Notes: generated by a model not told the origin, from the sequence alone. 64,000 nucleotides of DNA from Brevibacterium album DSM 18261 (GCF_000426445.1 NZ_AUFJ01000009.1:310001-374000); one strand, 5' to 3'. Numbered from the stretch's first letter, positions 52,867 to 62,998 are shown. Made by a program: numbers and translations.

Positions 52867-53157
52867 GTGTCCCTGTTCGAAGTCGACTCCGACCGTGTCC
52901 TGACCACCGCCGCGCACGCCGCAGTCACAGCCGGCGAGCTGAGCGCCCAGTCCGATGCGCTCATGGCACAGCTGCGCTCCCTCGCCGACTCCTGGAAAGG
53001 TGCGGCGGCACAGGGCTTCCAATCCGTCGCCGAGGAGTGGGCAGGGGTCAACCGGCACGTGCAGGACTCGCTGCGGTCCATCAACGAGGCCCTGCGCGCC
53101 GCCGGCCTGCAGTACGAGGAGGTCGAGGCCGCCAACACCCGGCTCTTCAACCCCTGA
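52867..53157 (+). CDS. WXG100-family (ESAT-6-like) protein
   Basis: 96 residues, two helices around the WxG turn SWKG (about residues 42-45) in LADSWKGAAAQGFQ, and a C-terminal VEAANTRLFNP helix end. A strong AGGAGG Shine-Dalgarno (52855-52860) supports the GTG start. Family members are ESX/type VII secretion substrates that act as homo- or heterodimers. No EccC ATPase, EccB/D or partner WXG100 gene is in the window, so the protein is an orphan here, placed between the HtrA and PspA genes. Confidence 0.87.
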   Translation: MSLFEVDSDRVLTTAAHAAVTAGELSAQSDALMAQLRSLADSWKGAAAQGFQSVAEEWAGVNRHVQDSLRSINEALRAAGLQYEEVEAANTRLFNP

Positions 53158-53437
53158 GCGGCCGGCCGGTCCCGTTCGCTCCGCATCCGCCGAGCACCCG
53201 TCGCGCATCCCCGCCTCGTGCCCGTCGGCGACTCCCGCTCCGCCCCTGCCGCGTGCCTCCCGCCACCGGCCCGGCACGCCCCGTCCCGCGCCGTTCCGCT
53301 CCCCGTCCACGGCGGAAAATCTCAGCGTCACGCAGTAGGGTTGACGGGGAGAAGCTGACGCGGTGCCAGCTGTGCGCTTCCACGACGACACAGCTCATCG
53401 CGCGAGCGGTGGTGCGGAGAACGGAGCAGTAGAAGGA

Positions 53438-54229
53438 ATGAGCATGTTCCAGCGACTGAAGACCATCTTCGGGGCGAAGGCGGACAAGGCCCTCGACAAG
53501 ATGGAGAACCCCAACGAGACCCTCGACTACTCCTACAAGAAGCAGCTCGAGCTGCTCCAGAAGGTGCGCCGCGGCGTTGCGGACGTCGCCACGAGCCGCA
53601 AGCGCCTCGAGCTCCAGATGAACCAGCTCACCCAGCAGCAGGAGAAGCTGCAGGGTCAGGCGCAGAAGGCGATGGAGATCGGCCGCGAGGACCTCGCCCG
53701 CGAAGCGCTCACGCGCCGCTCCGGGCTGGGCGGGCAGCTCAGCGATCTGCAGGCCCAGCACGAGAACCTGCAGGCGGAGGAGCAGAAGCTCACGATGGCC
53801 TCGCAGCGCCTCCAGGCGAAGGTGGACTCGTTCCGCACCCGCAAGGAGACCCTCAAGGCCACGTACAACGCCGCCGAAGCCCAGACCAAGATCGGCGAGG
53901 CCTTCACCGGCATCTCCGAGGAGTTCGGCGACGTCAACATGGCCATCCAGCGCGCCGAGGACAAGACGCACGAGCTGCAGGCCCGCGCCGGCGCCGTGGA
54001 CGAGCTGCTGGCCTCGGGCGCGCTCGACGATGTGACGGGCACCCCGCGCGATGACATCGCCGCTCAGCTCGAGTCCCTCTCCGCCGATCAGGACGTCGAA
54101 CTGGAGCTGCAGCGCATGCGCCAGTCGCTGCCCGGCGGGTCCGCTGGCGGCCCGCGCGCGGCGCTCGAGGCGGAGGATGCGGAGACCTCACCGGAGACGC
54201 AGACCGGCCAGGGAGGCGGTCAGGCATGA
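53438..54229 (+). CDS. pspA: Phage shock protein A
   Basis: 263 residues. The PspA/IM30 coiled coil spans about 10-220: MFQRLKTIFGAKADKALDKM at the start, NPNETLDYSYKKQLELLQKV, then long heptad helices. The C-terminal tail is acidic and Gly-rich. PspA binds stressed membrane as an oligomer and protects its integrity. Overlaps pspAA by four bases. The gap of 280 bases before it carries no recognised regulator site, but a TTGACG near 53341 could be a -35. Confidence 0.94.
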   Translation: MSMFQRLKTIFGAKADKALDKMENPNETLDYSYKKQLELLQKVRRGVADVATSRKRLELQMNQLTQQQEKLQGQAQKAMEIGREDLAREALTRRSGLGGQLSDLQAQHENLQAEEQKLTMASQRLQAKVDSFRTRKETLKATYNAAEAQTKIGEAFTGISEEFGDVNMAIQRAEDKTHELQARAGAVDELLASGALDDVTGTPRDDIAAQLESLSADQDVELELQRMRQSLPGGSAGGPRAALEAEDAETSPETQTGQGGGQA

Positions 54230-54510
54230 TCATCCGCATCCTGGGCGAGGGCCAGTTCGACCTCACCGACGCCAGCGCCTCCGATCTGCAGAAGTTCGAC
54301 GACGAGGTGGAGCAGGCGTTCGAGTCCGGCGACGAGACCGCGGTGCACTCGGCGCTCTCCCGCCTGCACGAATTCATCGTCACGGCGGGCGCGCCTGTGC
54401 CCGACGACTTCCTGGGCGGCTCCGATGTCGTGGTCCCCGGTGAGGACGCGACCATCGCAGAGATCAGGGAGATGCTCTCCGGCGAGGGCTTCGTCCCCAA
54501 CGGAGGCTGA
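54226..54510 (+). CDS. pspAA: PspA-associated protein PspAA
   Basis: 94 residues. Starts MIIRILGEGQFDL, the family opening, then an acidic helical part (ASASDLQKFDDEVEQAFESG) and DDFLGGSDVVVPGEDATIAE. Known only as a companion of PspA in actinobacteria and related phyla; function is unknown. Translationally coupled to pspA. Confidence 0.87.
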   Translation: MIIRILGEGQFDLTDASASDLQKFDDEVEQAFESGDETAVHSALSRLHEFIVTAGAPVPDDFLGGSDVVVPGEDATIAEIREMLSGEGFVPNGG

Positions 54511-54515
54511 TCCTC

Positions 54516-54554
54516 TCCCGCGGGCCCGGACTCCAGCGGTCCGTGCCCGCGGGA
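54516..54554 (+). terminator. Two-part hairpin between pspAA and htpX
   Basis: TCCCGCGGGC (54516-54525) pairs with GCCCGCGGGA (54545-54554), and an inner CGGAC/GTCCG stem extends it. No T-tract, so it may only lower read-through to htpX. Confidence 0.45.
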
Positions 54555-54642
54555 CGCAGACACCCTCCGCGCCGACCGCGCGGAGCACATGAGCCGCAGG
54601 CCCCCGGGCCGCGGCACCGGACCGCTGCCGGAAGGAGCGCAC

Positions 54643-55533
54643 ATGGCCCGTTCGCGATTCGCCAAGGACGCAGGACTCTCGTTCCGCATGGGCCTGACGA
54701 TGTTCCTCAACGGGCTCATCTACGTGGTGCTCATCCTGGGCATCTGGTGGGCGTTCGGGGGCAGCTCGGGCGGAGTCGTCGTCGCGGTCCTGCTCTCCGC
54801 GGGCATCTTCTGGTTCCAGTGGTACTTCTCCGACTCGGTGGCGATGCGCGCCATGGGTGCTCGCGTCGTCACTCCCGAACAGGCTCCGGAGCTGCACTCC
54901 CTCGTCGACCGCCTGTGCCAGCAGGCGGACATGCCCAAGCCGAGGGTCGCGTTCGCCGACACCCGGGTGCCCAATGCCTTCGCCACCGGACGGTCGCCCC
55001 AGCATTCCGTGGTGTGCGTGACGCGCGGCCTGCTGGACCGGCTTGAGCCCAAGGAGGTCGAGGCGGTCCTCGCCCACGAGCTCTCGCACGTGGCCCACCG
55101 CGATGTCACGGTCATGACCGTCGCCGGGGTCACCGGCGTCGTCGCGAGCCTCATGATGCGCACGTTCCTCTACACCGGGGGCGGCAGGAGCAACAACAAC
55201 AACGGTCTCCCGGTGCAGCTGGTCCTCATGCTCGTGGGCGTGGTCGTCTACGCGCTCAGCTTCTTCCTCATCCGAGTGCTCTCCCGCTACCGCGAGCTGG
55301 CCGCCGACCGCGCCGCCGCCCTGCTCACGGGCAGCCCCTCGACCCTGGCCGCGGCACTCGTGAAGATCAGCGACTCCGCCTCGCAGCTGCCCAAGCAGGA
55401 TCTGCGCAGCAGCGCGGGCGCGGCGCACCTGGCCTTCTTCGAGTTCGGCAGCCTGTTCTCGACCCACCCGAGCCTGGACAAGCGCCTCGCCCAGCTGGAC
55501 CGGATCAGCCGGCAGCTCTCCAGCGAGTACTGA
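54643..55533 (+). CDS. htpX: HtpX-type M48 membrane metalloprotease
   Basis: 296 residues. Two N-terminal membrane helices (about 15-58), the zinc site HELSH within VLAHELSHVAHRDV, two further helices and the third ligand region YRELAADRAAALLTG. It degrades misfolded membrane proteins. GGAAGGAG precedes the ATG. Lies inside the pspA-pspAA-htpX-pspAB cluster, which links it to membrane stress. Confidence 0.93.
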   Translation: MARSRFAKDAGLSFRMGLTMFLNGLIYVVLILGIWWAFGGSSGGVVVAVLLSAGIFWFQWYFSDSVAMRAMGARVVTPEQAPELHSLVDRLCQQADMPKPRVAFADTRVPNAFATGRSPQHSVVCVTRGLLDRLEPKEVEAVLAHELSHVAHRDVTVMTVAGVTGVVASLMMRTFLYTGGGRSNNNNGLPVQLVLMLVGVVVYALSFFLIRVLSRYRELAADRAAALLTGSPSTLAAALVKISDSASQLPKQDLRSSAGAAHLAFFEFGSLFSTHPSLDKRLAQLDRISRQLSSEY

Positions 55534-55570
55534 TTCCTTCCACCCCTCCGGCACAAGGACGCACACGCAC

Positions 55571-56149
55571 ATGGGATTCCTCGACGCGATCTTCGCCCGC
55601 TCCAAGCCCAAGGAGCCCAACCTCGACGACCTCTTCGCCGTGCCCCCGGCCGCGCTCACGCTCGAGGCCCGCACGGGACTCCGACCCACCGGTGTGGGAG
55701 CGGTCGCGTTCCGCGAGGTGGAGGGCGGCGCGTTCGACCGCGCGGAGGAGGAGGCCAGGGCGCTCATCTCCGCCGATCCCAATACGGACGTCTCCCAGGT
55801 CAACGACGGGTTCGGCTACACGTGGCAGGTGGTGAGTCAGGACGTCCCCAGCGCACCGGACCTCGTCACGAGCCTCCACGCGGTCAATGCGGCGCTCGAG
55901 GCGCAGGGCTTCGGCCCCATGCTGCTGTGCTCCGTGGTCTACTTCCGCGCGGAGTCCTCGCCCCGCACGCTCGCGCTCGTGTACCTGTACAAGCGCGGGA
56001 CGTTCTACCCCTTCGTGCAGGCGGGCCAGCACAGGCGCGATGAGGCCTTCGAGCTGCAGATGCGCGGGATCCTCGACGAGGACCTGCCGGTGGAGAAGGA
56101 GCTCTCCAAGTGGTCCCCGCTCTGGGACGCCCCCGGCATGGACCGGTGA
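55571..56149 (+). CDS. pspAB: PspA-associated protein PspAB
   Basis: 192 residues. Start MGFLDAIFARSKPKEPNLDDLFAVP and the internal GFGYTWQVVSQD and LVYLYKRGTFYPFVQ stretches are characteristic of PspAB, a soluble companion of PspA clusters of unknown function. It follows htpX by 37 bases and closes the cluster. Confidence 0.87.
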   Translation: MGFLDAIFARSKPKEPNLDDLFAVPPAALTLEARTGLRPTGVGAVAFREVEGGAFDRAEEEARALISADPNTDVSQVNDGFGYTWQVVSQDVPSAPDLVTSLHAVNAALEAQGFGPMLLCSVVYFRAESSPRTLALVYLYKRGTFYPFVQAGQHRRDEAFELQMRGILDEDLPVEKELSKWSPLWDAPGMDR

Positions 56150-56291
56150 GCGGCCGCCGCTGAGCGGAGCCGGGGGCATCCCCGCTGCATGGAGTCGCCG
56201 AGCGGAACCGTCCCCGGCGGAACCGCTGCCGAGGCGGGAGGCGCCTGCGGTCCCGGTGCCGGAAGATCCGCCCGCAACCGCCGCGACCGCC

Positions 56292-56297
56292 TAGGCT
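56292..56297 (+). promoter_or_regulatory. Leaderless -10 of the TspO-like gene
   Basis: TAGGCT, six bases before the ATG at 56304. Confidence 0.45.
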
Positions 56298-56303
56298 CGG
56301 TGC

Positions 56304-57101
56304 ATGGAGATGACGCACAGGGCACCCCCGGTCCTCGCCTGGCTGCTGCTCTGCACCGCTCTCGCACAGGCGGCGGTGCCCCTCGTGCCCGCGCTAGGCC
56401 CGGGCGCGATGCCGAACGAATCGACCACCCCGCTGCTCATCACCCCGGCCGGGTGGACCTTCTCGATCTGGGGGCTGATCTACGCGCTGACGCTGGCGCT
56501 GGCCATCATCGTCCTCGTGCGCGGTCTCCGCGGGCAGGCTTCTCACGGGCCGGGAGCAAGGGAGCACCTGGGCAGTGCGCGGTCCGAGGAGATGCGGCTC
56601 CAGTCGCGCCTGCTGGCGGACCTGGTGATCGCCTGCGCGGGTGCCGCTGTGTGGATCGGATTCTCAGCGGCGGAGTGGAACTGGGCCACCTCTCTCGTAC
56701 TTACGGTCATGGCCGCCGTTCTCATCGATGCCGTGCGCCTCGCTGCCGCGCCCCTGCTCGGCACGCCGCGCATGCTCCTGCGCGCCACTGTGGGGATGTA
56801 CGCGGGCTGGGCCACCGCGGCCGCCGCACAGAACTGGGCTTCGGACCTGGGGGCGGGCATTGCGGACCCGCAGGCGGCTCCCTGGCAGACCGCGGTCCTC
56901 ATCCTCGGCGCTCTGGTGGGCGTCCTCGTCACCGCACGCTGGGGTGCGCAGCTGCCGCTGTATCCGCTCACCCTCGGCTGGGCCCTCGTCGGCATCTGCG
57001 CGAACGGGCGGGGCTCCGCCTCCGTCCTCATCACCGCGATCGCCGGGCTGGTCGTCGTGGCGGCCGCATACGCATGGTCGGTGCACCGACTGCATCGGTG
57101 A
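56304..57101 (+). CDS. TspO/MBR-related membrane protein
   Basis: 265 residues with about eight hydrophobic segments. The stretch ITPAGWTFSIWGLIYALTLA resembles the tryptophan-rich sensory protein group (FSIWGxIY motif), and Trp-rich positions recur (WIGFSAAEWNWATS, WASDLG). True TspO has five helices and about 160 residues, so this is a larger relative. Function unknown. Leaderless promoter six bases before the ATG; convergent with the S4 gene. Confidence 0.68.
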   Translation: MEMTHRAPPVLAWLLLCTALAQAAVPLVPALGPGAMPNESTTPLLITPAGWTFSIWGLIYALTLALAIIVLVRGLRGQASHGPGAREHLGSARSEEMRLQSRLLADLVIACAGAAVWIGFSAAEWNWATSLVLTVMAAVLIDAVRLAAAPLLGTPRMLLRATVGMYAGWATAAAAQNWASDLGAGIADPQAAPWQTAVLILGALVGVLVTARWGAQLPLYPLTLGWALVGICANGRGSASVLITAIAGLVVVAAAYAWSVHRLHR

Positions 57102-57116
57102 AGGAGCGGGGCGCTC

Positions 57117-57446
57117 TCAGGCGCGGGTGGCGACAGTGAAGACCTCGCCTGCGGCGTCCACGACGTCCCCGGGACGGATCTTGGCACCGCGGCGGGTCTC
57201 CACCGCATCGTTGACGAGGACCGCTTCCGCCGCGAGCATGTCCTTCGCCTCGGCGCCCGTGCCTGCGATGCCGTGCAGCTTGAGCAGCTGGCCCAGCGTG
57301 ATCGCCTCATCGCGGATCTCGACGGTCTCGATGCCCTCCGGCACATCCGCGGTCGCGCCCTGAGCGCCGAAGCCGGCGGTCGCGCGCGCGGGTGCGCCTG
57401 GCTCAGGCATCGCCGCTCCGGTTCCCTGCTGTGTCATCTCGCCCAT
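57117..57446 (-). CDS. S4-domain RNA-binding protein
   Basis: 109 residues. A variable N-terminus (about 1-35) is followed by a compact S4 fold: IRDEAITLGQLLKLHGI, AKDMLAAEAVLVNDAVETRRG and KIRPGDVVDAAG, the YbcJ-like pattern. Such proteins bind structured RNA, perhaps in ribosome assembly. Its ATG overlaps by one base the stop of the preceding Gly/Asp-rich protein gene. Confidence 0.83.
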   Translation of the reverse strand: MGEMTQQGTGAAMPEPGAPARATAGFGAQGATADVPEGIETVEIRDEAITLGQLLKLHGIAGTGAEAKDMLAAEAVLVNDAVETRRGAKIRPGDVVDAAGEVFTVATRA

Positions 57447-58255
57447 CAGAAGCCGAAGTCGAAGTCCATGCCGCCGCCGTCTTCGAAGCCGCCGCCCATG
57501 TCGCCGCCGAAATCGCCGCCCATGTCTCCACCGGCGTCCCCGCCCATCTCACCGGCGCCGTCCATCCCGCCGTCCCAGCCGCCGCCGAATCCGCCGAACA
57601 GCATGGCGCCCATGAGGACGCCGGGCAGCAGGCCGGAGCCCGCATAGGAGTTGAAGTAGCCGCGGTTGTACTCCGCATAGGCCGGACCGGCCTCCCAGTA
57701 GGCGCGGCGCTGGAGGCCGTTGCCCACGGGCACGGTGCGGACGGCGGGCTCGGCGCCGCAGCTCACGCGCTCAGCATCCGCGGCGCAGACGGGCACGGGC
57801 CGGGGCTGGCCTCCCGCCGGCGCCCAGTCGACGTCCTCGACCGAGGGCCCGTGCTGGGGGTTGAAGAAGCACGGCGGGCGGCGCACCGGGAGGGGCTTGC
57901 CCTCGACCCGGGCGCGCACGCACTTGGCGGCGTAGCGGCCGTCCTCGATCGCCTCGGTCACATGCCGGATGTCCTCCGGCCGCGAGAGCTGCGAGAGGGT
58001 CTCCTTGGCCCGGTCGTAGCAGTCGAGCGCACGGGAGTAGTCCTGACGCCCGCCCTCGTCGAGCTCCGCGCCGGCGGTGACGATGTCGAGGTCCGCGACC
58101 TCCTCGCCGAAGGCCGTGACGTCCTCCTCCGCGGTGCGGCTCACACGGGTGAGCTCCTCCTGCAGCTGCGCCTGCTTCCTCGCCTTCTCACGGCGGCTGC
58201 CGATGAGGAATGCCGCGCCCACACCGAGAAGGAGCAGCAGGAAGACGAAGGACAT
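57446..58255 (-). CDS. Membrane-anchored Gly/Asp-rich protein of unknown function
   Basis: 269 residues. An N-terminal membrane helix (FVFLLLLLGVGAAFLIG), a helical region (about 30-105) and a conserved Cys-containing block (PPCFFNPQHGPSVEDVDWAP, then VPVCAADAERV) precede a C-terminal tail of Gly, Asp and Met (GGDMGGDFGG style). The middle block is conserved among actinobacteria, but the function is not known. GAGAGG Shine-Dalgarno; co-transcribed with the S4 gene. Confidence 0.75.
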   Translation of the reverse strand: MSFVFLLLLLGVGAAFLIGSRREKARKQAQLQEELTRVSRTAEEDVTAFGEEVADLDIVTAGAELDEGGRQDYSRALDCYDRAKETLSQLSRPEDIRHVTEAIEDGRYAAKCVRARVEGKPLPVRRPPCFFNPQHGPSVEDVDWAPAGGQPRPVPVCAADAERVSCGAEPAVRTVPVGNGLQRRAYWEAGPAYAEYNRGYFNSYAGSGLLPGVLMGAMLFGGFGGGWDGGMDGAGEMGGDAGGDMGGDFGGDMGGGFEDGGGMDFDFGF

Positions 58256-58367
58256 GGCGACACCTCTCGACGCGGAAGCGGATCGAAACTCCGGTTCCGA
58301 GTATCCCAGTCCAAACTGAATGACGACTGTGTGGGACCCGGCCCGGAGCCGCCCGGGATGTGCTCGC

Positions 58368-59117
58368 TCAGAACAGCCCCAGGCCTCGGCCGATGGTGAG
58401 GAGCCCGCCCAGGAAGGCGAGTGTGAGCATGCCCGTGCGGGCGGTGCTCACAGGGGTGAATCGGGAGAGCCACTCCCCCAGCAGCTGGCCCAGCACGAGC
58501 GCTGCGAGGATCATGAGCCAGGTCCCCGGGCTGAGCGCGGGCCAGGCGGAATGGTCGAGCAGCAGCTTGGAGGCCACGGCGAAGGTCGCCATGACGACGA
58601 AGACCGGCTGGATGGATGCGGCGAAGGCGCGCTGGTCCCAGCGGGTGAGGACCGCGAAGGAACTCAGCGCAGGACCGCCGATCCCCGCCGCCGAATTCAT
58701 CGCGCCCGAGGCCAGGCCGGCCGCAACCGCCCCGCCGCGCCTGCGCGCCAGGGGCCTCGTGAGCAGCCTCCCCAGCAGGAGCGAGGTCGCCAGCGCGGCC
58801 ACCACGAGCACGCCGATGAGGATCTCCAGGGCGTGCGCCGGCAGCGCGACGGCCAGCATGGCGCCCGGGAAGGTCCCCACGAGGCCGCCTGCGGCGAGGC
58901 AGGCCGAGAGCTTCCACTCGACCTCCCGGTGCGTGCGCCACAGCACGATGATCGAGGACACCAGACCGCACAGGTTCACGAGGACCACGCCGGGAACCGG
59001 TTCGAGCAGGAGGACGAGGAACGGTCCGGAGACGAGCGCGAAGCCCATCCCCGTGATCCGCTGCGCCAGCGCTCCCACCAGGACGGCCAGGAGGATGAGG
59101 GCGATCACGAGCTGCAT
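58368..59117 (-). CDS. TauE/SafE-family anion exporter
   Basis: 249 residues with about eight membrane helices. Typical segments are LVGALAQRITGMGFALVSGPFLVLL at the start and SGAMNSAAGIGGPALSSFAVL in the second repeat. Members transport sulfite, sulfoacetate or other organosulfur anions; the substrate here is unknown. A TAGTCT -10 on the minus strand (59124-59129) lies six bases before the ATG. Confidence 0.86.
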   Translation of the reverse strand: MQLVIALILLAVLVGALAQRITGMGFALVSGPFLVLLLEPVPGVVLVNLCGLVSSIIVLWRTHREVEWKLSACLAAGGLVGTFPGAMLAVALPAHALEILIGVLVVAALATSLLLGRLLTRPLARRRGGAVAAGLASGAMNSAAGIGGPALSSFAVLTRWDQRAFAASIQPVFVVMATFAVASKLLLDHSAWPALSPGTWLMILAALVLGQLLGEWLSRFTPVSTARTGMLTLAFLGGLLTIGRGLGLF

Positions 59118-59123
59118 GCGCTC

Positions 59124-59129
59124 AGACTA
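59124..59129 (-). promoter_or_regulatory. Leaderless -10 of the TauE gene
   Basis: TAGTCT on the minus strand, six bases before the ATG. Confidence 0.45.
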
Positions 59130-59238
59130 TCCTCGGCCCGCTCGCGGCCGGCGAGCCGGCCCACCTGCGCGCGGCGGGGGCAGGAGCTGCAGCCGGGTCC
59201 GCGCGCAGACACCCCAGCCGCAGGCACCGGGACTGGAG

Positions 59239-59244
59239 TACCGT
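59239..59244 (+). promoter_or_regulatory. Leaderless -10 of the DUF1707 gene
   Basis: TACCGT, six bases before the ATG at 59251. Confidence 0.4.
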
Positions 59245-59250
59245 AGTGAC

Positions 59251-59889
59251 ATGCCTCTCGACGAGGGAATCTGGGCGGAGTTCAGCGCCGATCCGCACCG
59301 ACAGCCCGAGCTGCGCGCCTCCGACTCCGACCGCGCCGTGCTCTTCGACGCCGTCGGCGAAGCCTATGCGCAGGGACTGCTCGATGCCGATGAGCACGAC
59401 GAGAGGCTCACCGCCGCCGGAGCGATCAAACGCCTCGGCGATGCGGTGCCGCTGCTCGAGGACATCGCGCCCCCGCCTTCCCACGGTGCTCCGGGCACCG
59501 AACTCGACGCCCGGACGGCTCAGGCCCTCGCCCGGCTGCGCGAGTCCGGGGACCCGGTGCCCACCACACCGGAGGCCATCGACGAGGCAGCCCGCGCCTA
59601 CTACTCCGCCCGGGTCAAGCGCGAGGCCTGGGGGCTGCTCGCCGGCCCCATCGGCATCTGCCTGGCGATCTGGACATTCACGGCCATCGGCTCCGGCGGC
59701 TTCTACTTCTTCTGGCCGCTCTTCGTCATCATCGGCGTGGGCAGCGGGTTCGTCTCGACGCTCGCGCGCCGGCAGTCCATCATCGAGGAGCGCAAGCGGC
59801 TGCTCACGCTGCGGGCACGCGCACACCTCGGCGACCCGGAGGCCCAGCGGGAGCTCGAGGAGGGCGGAAAGCCCGAACCGGACGAGTAG
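59251..59889 (+). CDS. DUF1707 and 2TM-domain protein
   Basis: 212 residues. The DUF1707 part (about 20-72) reads LRASDSDRAVLFDAVGEAYA then GLLDADEHDERLTAAGAIK, the pattern thought to bind SHOCT-like partners. After a linker comes a 2TM domain (about 125-185, EAWGLLAGPIGICLAIWTF and FFWPLFVIIGVGSGFV) and a charged tail. Function unknown. It is divergent from the TauE gene. Confidence 0.86.
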   Translation: MPLDEGIWAEFSADPHRQPELRASDSDRAVLFDAVGEAYAQGLLDADEHDERLTAAGAIKRLGDAVPLLEDIAPPPSHGAPGTELDARTAQALARLRESGDPVPTTPEAIDEAARAYYSARVKREAWGLLAGPIGICLAIWTFTAIGSGGFYFFWPLFVIIGVGSGFVSTLARRQSIIEERKRLLTLRARAHLGDPEAQRELEEGGKPEPDE

Positions 59890-60010
59890 GCTGCGGTCGG
59901 CGAGCAGGTCCCGCGGATCCGCGAGCCCTCGCCGGCCGGTGCCCGTGCGGATCCGACGCCGCCAGCACGCGCTCGCCGCCGGCTCGGGTCCGCCGGCCCG
60001 CGCTCGCGGC

Positions 60011-60067
60011 TGTGGTCTGCCGCACCAACCGGAATCAGCCGTCTGCGCGTTCGGACGGCAGACCACA
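60011..60067. repeat. Intergenic inverted repeat, separate type
   Basis: TGTGGTCTGCCG (60011-60022) pairs with CGGCAGACCACA (60056-60067) over a 33-base interior that has weaker internal pairing. It lies after the DUF1707 gene. A 14-base tandem duplication (GCGCAGAGCGGAAA) follows it near 60083-60112. Confidence 0.7.
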
Positions 60068-60134
60068 ACCGGAGCAGGCAGCGCAGAGCGGAAAGCGCAG
60101 AGCGGAAAGCGGACAGCGCAGCCGCCGGACAGCA

Positions 60135-60170
60135 CGGAGCCCCGCGGGCGCATGCGCTCACGGGGCTCCG
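60135..60170 (-). terminator. groEL terminator hairpin
   Basis: CGGAGCCCCG (60135-60144) pairs with CGGGGCTCCG (60161-60170); the loop contains the palindrome GCGCATGCGC. It starts 25 bases past the groEL stop. Confidence 0.65.
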
Positions 60171-60194
60171 GTGTCCCAGCAGGACGGGTCGGAC

Positions 60195-61946
<1,752 letters not shown>

Positions 61947-61957
61947 TCACAGTCCAA

Positions 61958-61987
61958 TTTTTAGCACTCTCACCCCGAGAGTGCAAA
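61958..61987 (-). promoter_or_regulatory. groEL promoter overlapping a CIRCE operator
   Basis: TTAGCACTC (61961-61969), nine bases, then GAGTGCAAA (61979-61987) is a CIRCE element with eight of nine complementary positions. On the minus strand TTGCAC (61981-61986) and TAAAAA (61958-61963) are 17 bases apart, a good -35/-10 pair lying inside it. HrcA would block this promoter until heat or unfolded protein titrates it. Confidence 0.93.
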
Positions 61988-61988
61988 A

Positions 61989-62030
61989 GATTCCGCTGAG
62001 GGCGAGCACGTGCTCGCCCTCAGCGGAATC
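61989..62030 (-). terminator. csp terminator, perfect 42-bp palindrome
   Basis: Two 21-base arms meet without a spacer at 62009/62010 (GAGCAC/GTGCTC centre). On the minus strand the stem is followed directly by TTTT, giving a strong intrinsic terminator 56 bases after the csp stop. Its T-run touches the CIRCE element. Confidence 0.88.
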
Positions 62031-62085
62031 CGGTGCGTGCGGCCCCGCGCCGGTGCGGGAGCCGTGTCCTGGCAGAGACCCCAGG

Positions 62086-62289
62086 TCAGAGAGGCGTGAC
62101 CTGCTCCGCCTGGGGGCCCTTCTCACCCTGACCCACCGTGAACTCGACCGTCTGGCCCTCCTCGAGGGAGCGGTATCCGTCCATCTGGATGGCGCTCCAG
62201 TGGACGAAGACGTCCTGATCGCCGCTGGCGTCGGTGATGAAACCGTAGCCCTTCTCAGCGTTGAACCACTTGACTGTTCCCTGAGCCAT
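62086..62289 (-). CDS. cspA: Cold-shock protein (CspA family)
   Basis: 67 residues, a classical single cold-shock domain: [20 protein letters not shown] with RNP1 KGYGFI and RNP2 DVFVHWSAI. Binds single-stranded RNA/DNA as an RNA chaperone. Monocistronic, with a leader of about 110 bases and a very strong terminator. Confidence 0.96.
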   Translation of the reverse strand: MAQGTVKWFNAEKGYGFITDASGDQDVFVHWSAIQMDGYRSLEEGQTVEFTVGQGEKGPQAEQVTPL

Positions 62290-62401
62290 AGCTCTGTGCT
62301 CCGTTCCGGATACTGCATTTCCGCCGGGCAGCGTTCAACGCTGTACGACTCGATCAGCCTATCCCGCAGCGCGCTGCCCCGAATCGGCGCGCGGACCCGC
62401 G

Positions 62402-62998
62402 TTACTCATTCGTTACTGCCGGCGGGCCCTGCTCCGCGATGTCCGAGGCGATGACGGCGGTGATGTCCTGGGGGAACTCCGCGGACTCCTCGATGCTCTC
62501 GATCCCCAGCTCCTCCGCCAGCACAGCCGCCTGCGCCTCGTACTCCGGGGCGGAGTAGAAGACCGTGGAGGTGCTGTCCGGTGTGGAGTAGGTGACGACG
62601 TCGTCGACGGACCAGCCCTGCGCCGAGGCGGCCTCCCCGAAGGCCGCGCCCGCGCCGTTGACGCCGGAGCCGTTGTAGATGCCCACGGTGACGGTGGTCT
62701 TGTCCACCTCCGCGCTCGCTTCGTCCGTCGCCTCCTCGCCGGGCACCTCCGCGTCCTCCTCGCCCCCGGGCTCCGCGGGCTCGCTGGCCGCCGGCGGCTC
62801 CGCCACGTTCTCCTCCGGATTGCTGAAGGAGGTGCGAATGATGTTGACGACGGCCACGACCAGGAGGACCGCGATGACCGCGACGACCGCGATGATCACA
62901 TAGGCGCCGCGCTGCCCGGGCTCCGCCTCACGCCGGTGCGCGCCTCGGCGGCCGGTCGGTGCGATCCGGTCGAACTCGTCTTCGGGGTAGGTGGGCAC
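62402..62998 (-). CDS. LytR_C-domain membrane protein (VirR-like)
   Basis: 198 residues. A basic cytoplasmic start, one membrane helix (about 33-53, [21 protein letters not shown]), an acidic Glu/Pro/Ala-rich linker and a C-terminal LytR_C domain (about 100-190, [20 protein letters not shown]). The mycobacterial counterpart by neighbourhood is Rv0431 (VirR), which affects cell-wall and vesicle formation. GTG start nine bases after the DUF3263 stop, so both are co-transcribed. Confidence 0.86.
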   Translation of the reverse strand: MPTYPEDEFDRIAPTGRRGAHRREAEPGQRGAYVIIAVVAVIAVLLVVAVVNIIRTSFSNPEENVAEPPAASEPAEPGGEEDAEVPGEEATDEASAEVDKTTVTVGIYNGSGVNGAGAAFGEAASAQGWSVDDVVTYSTPDSTSTVFYSAPEYEAQAAVLAEELGIESIEESAEFPQDITAVIASDIAEQGPPAVTNE

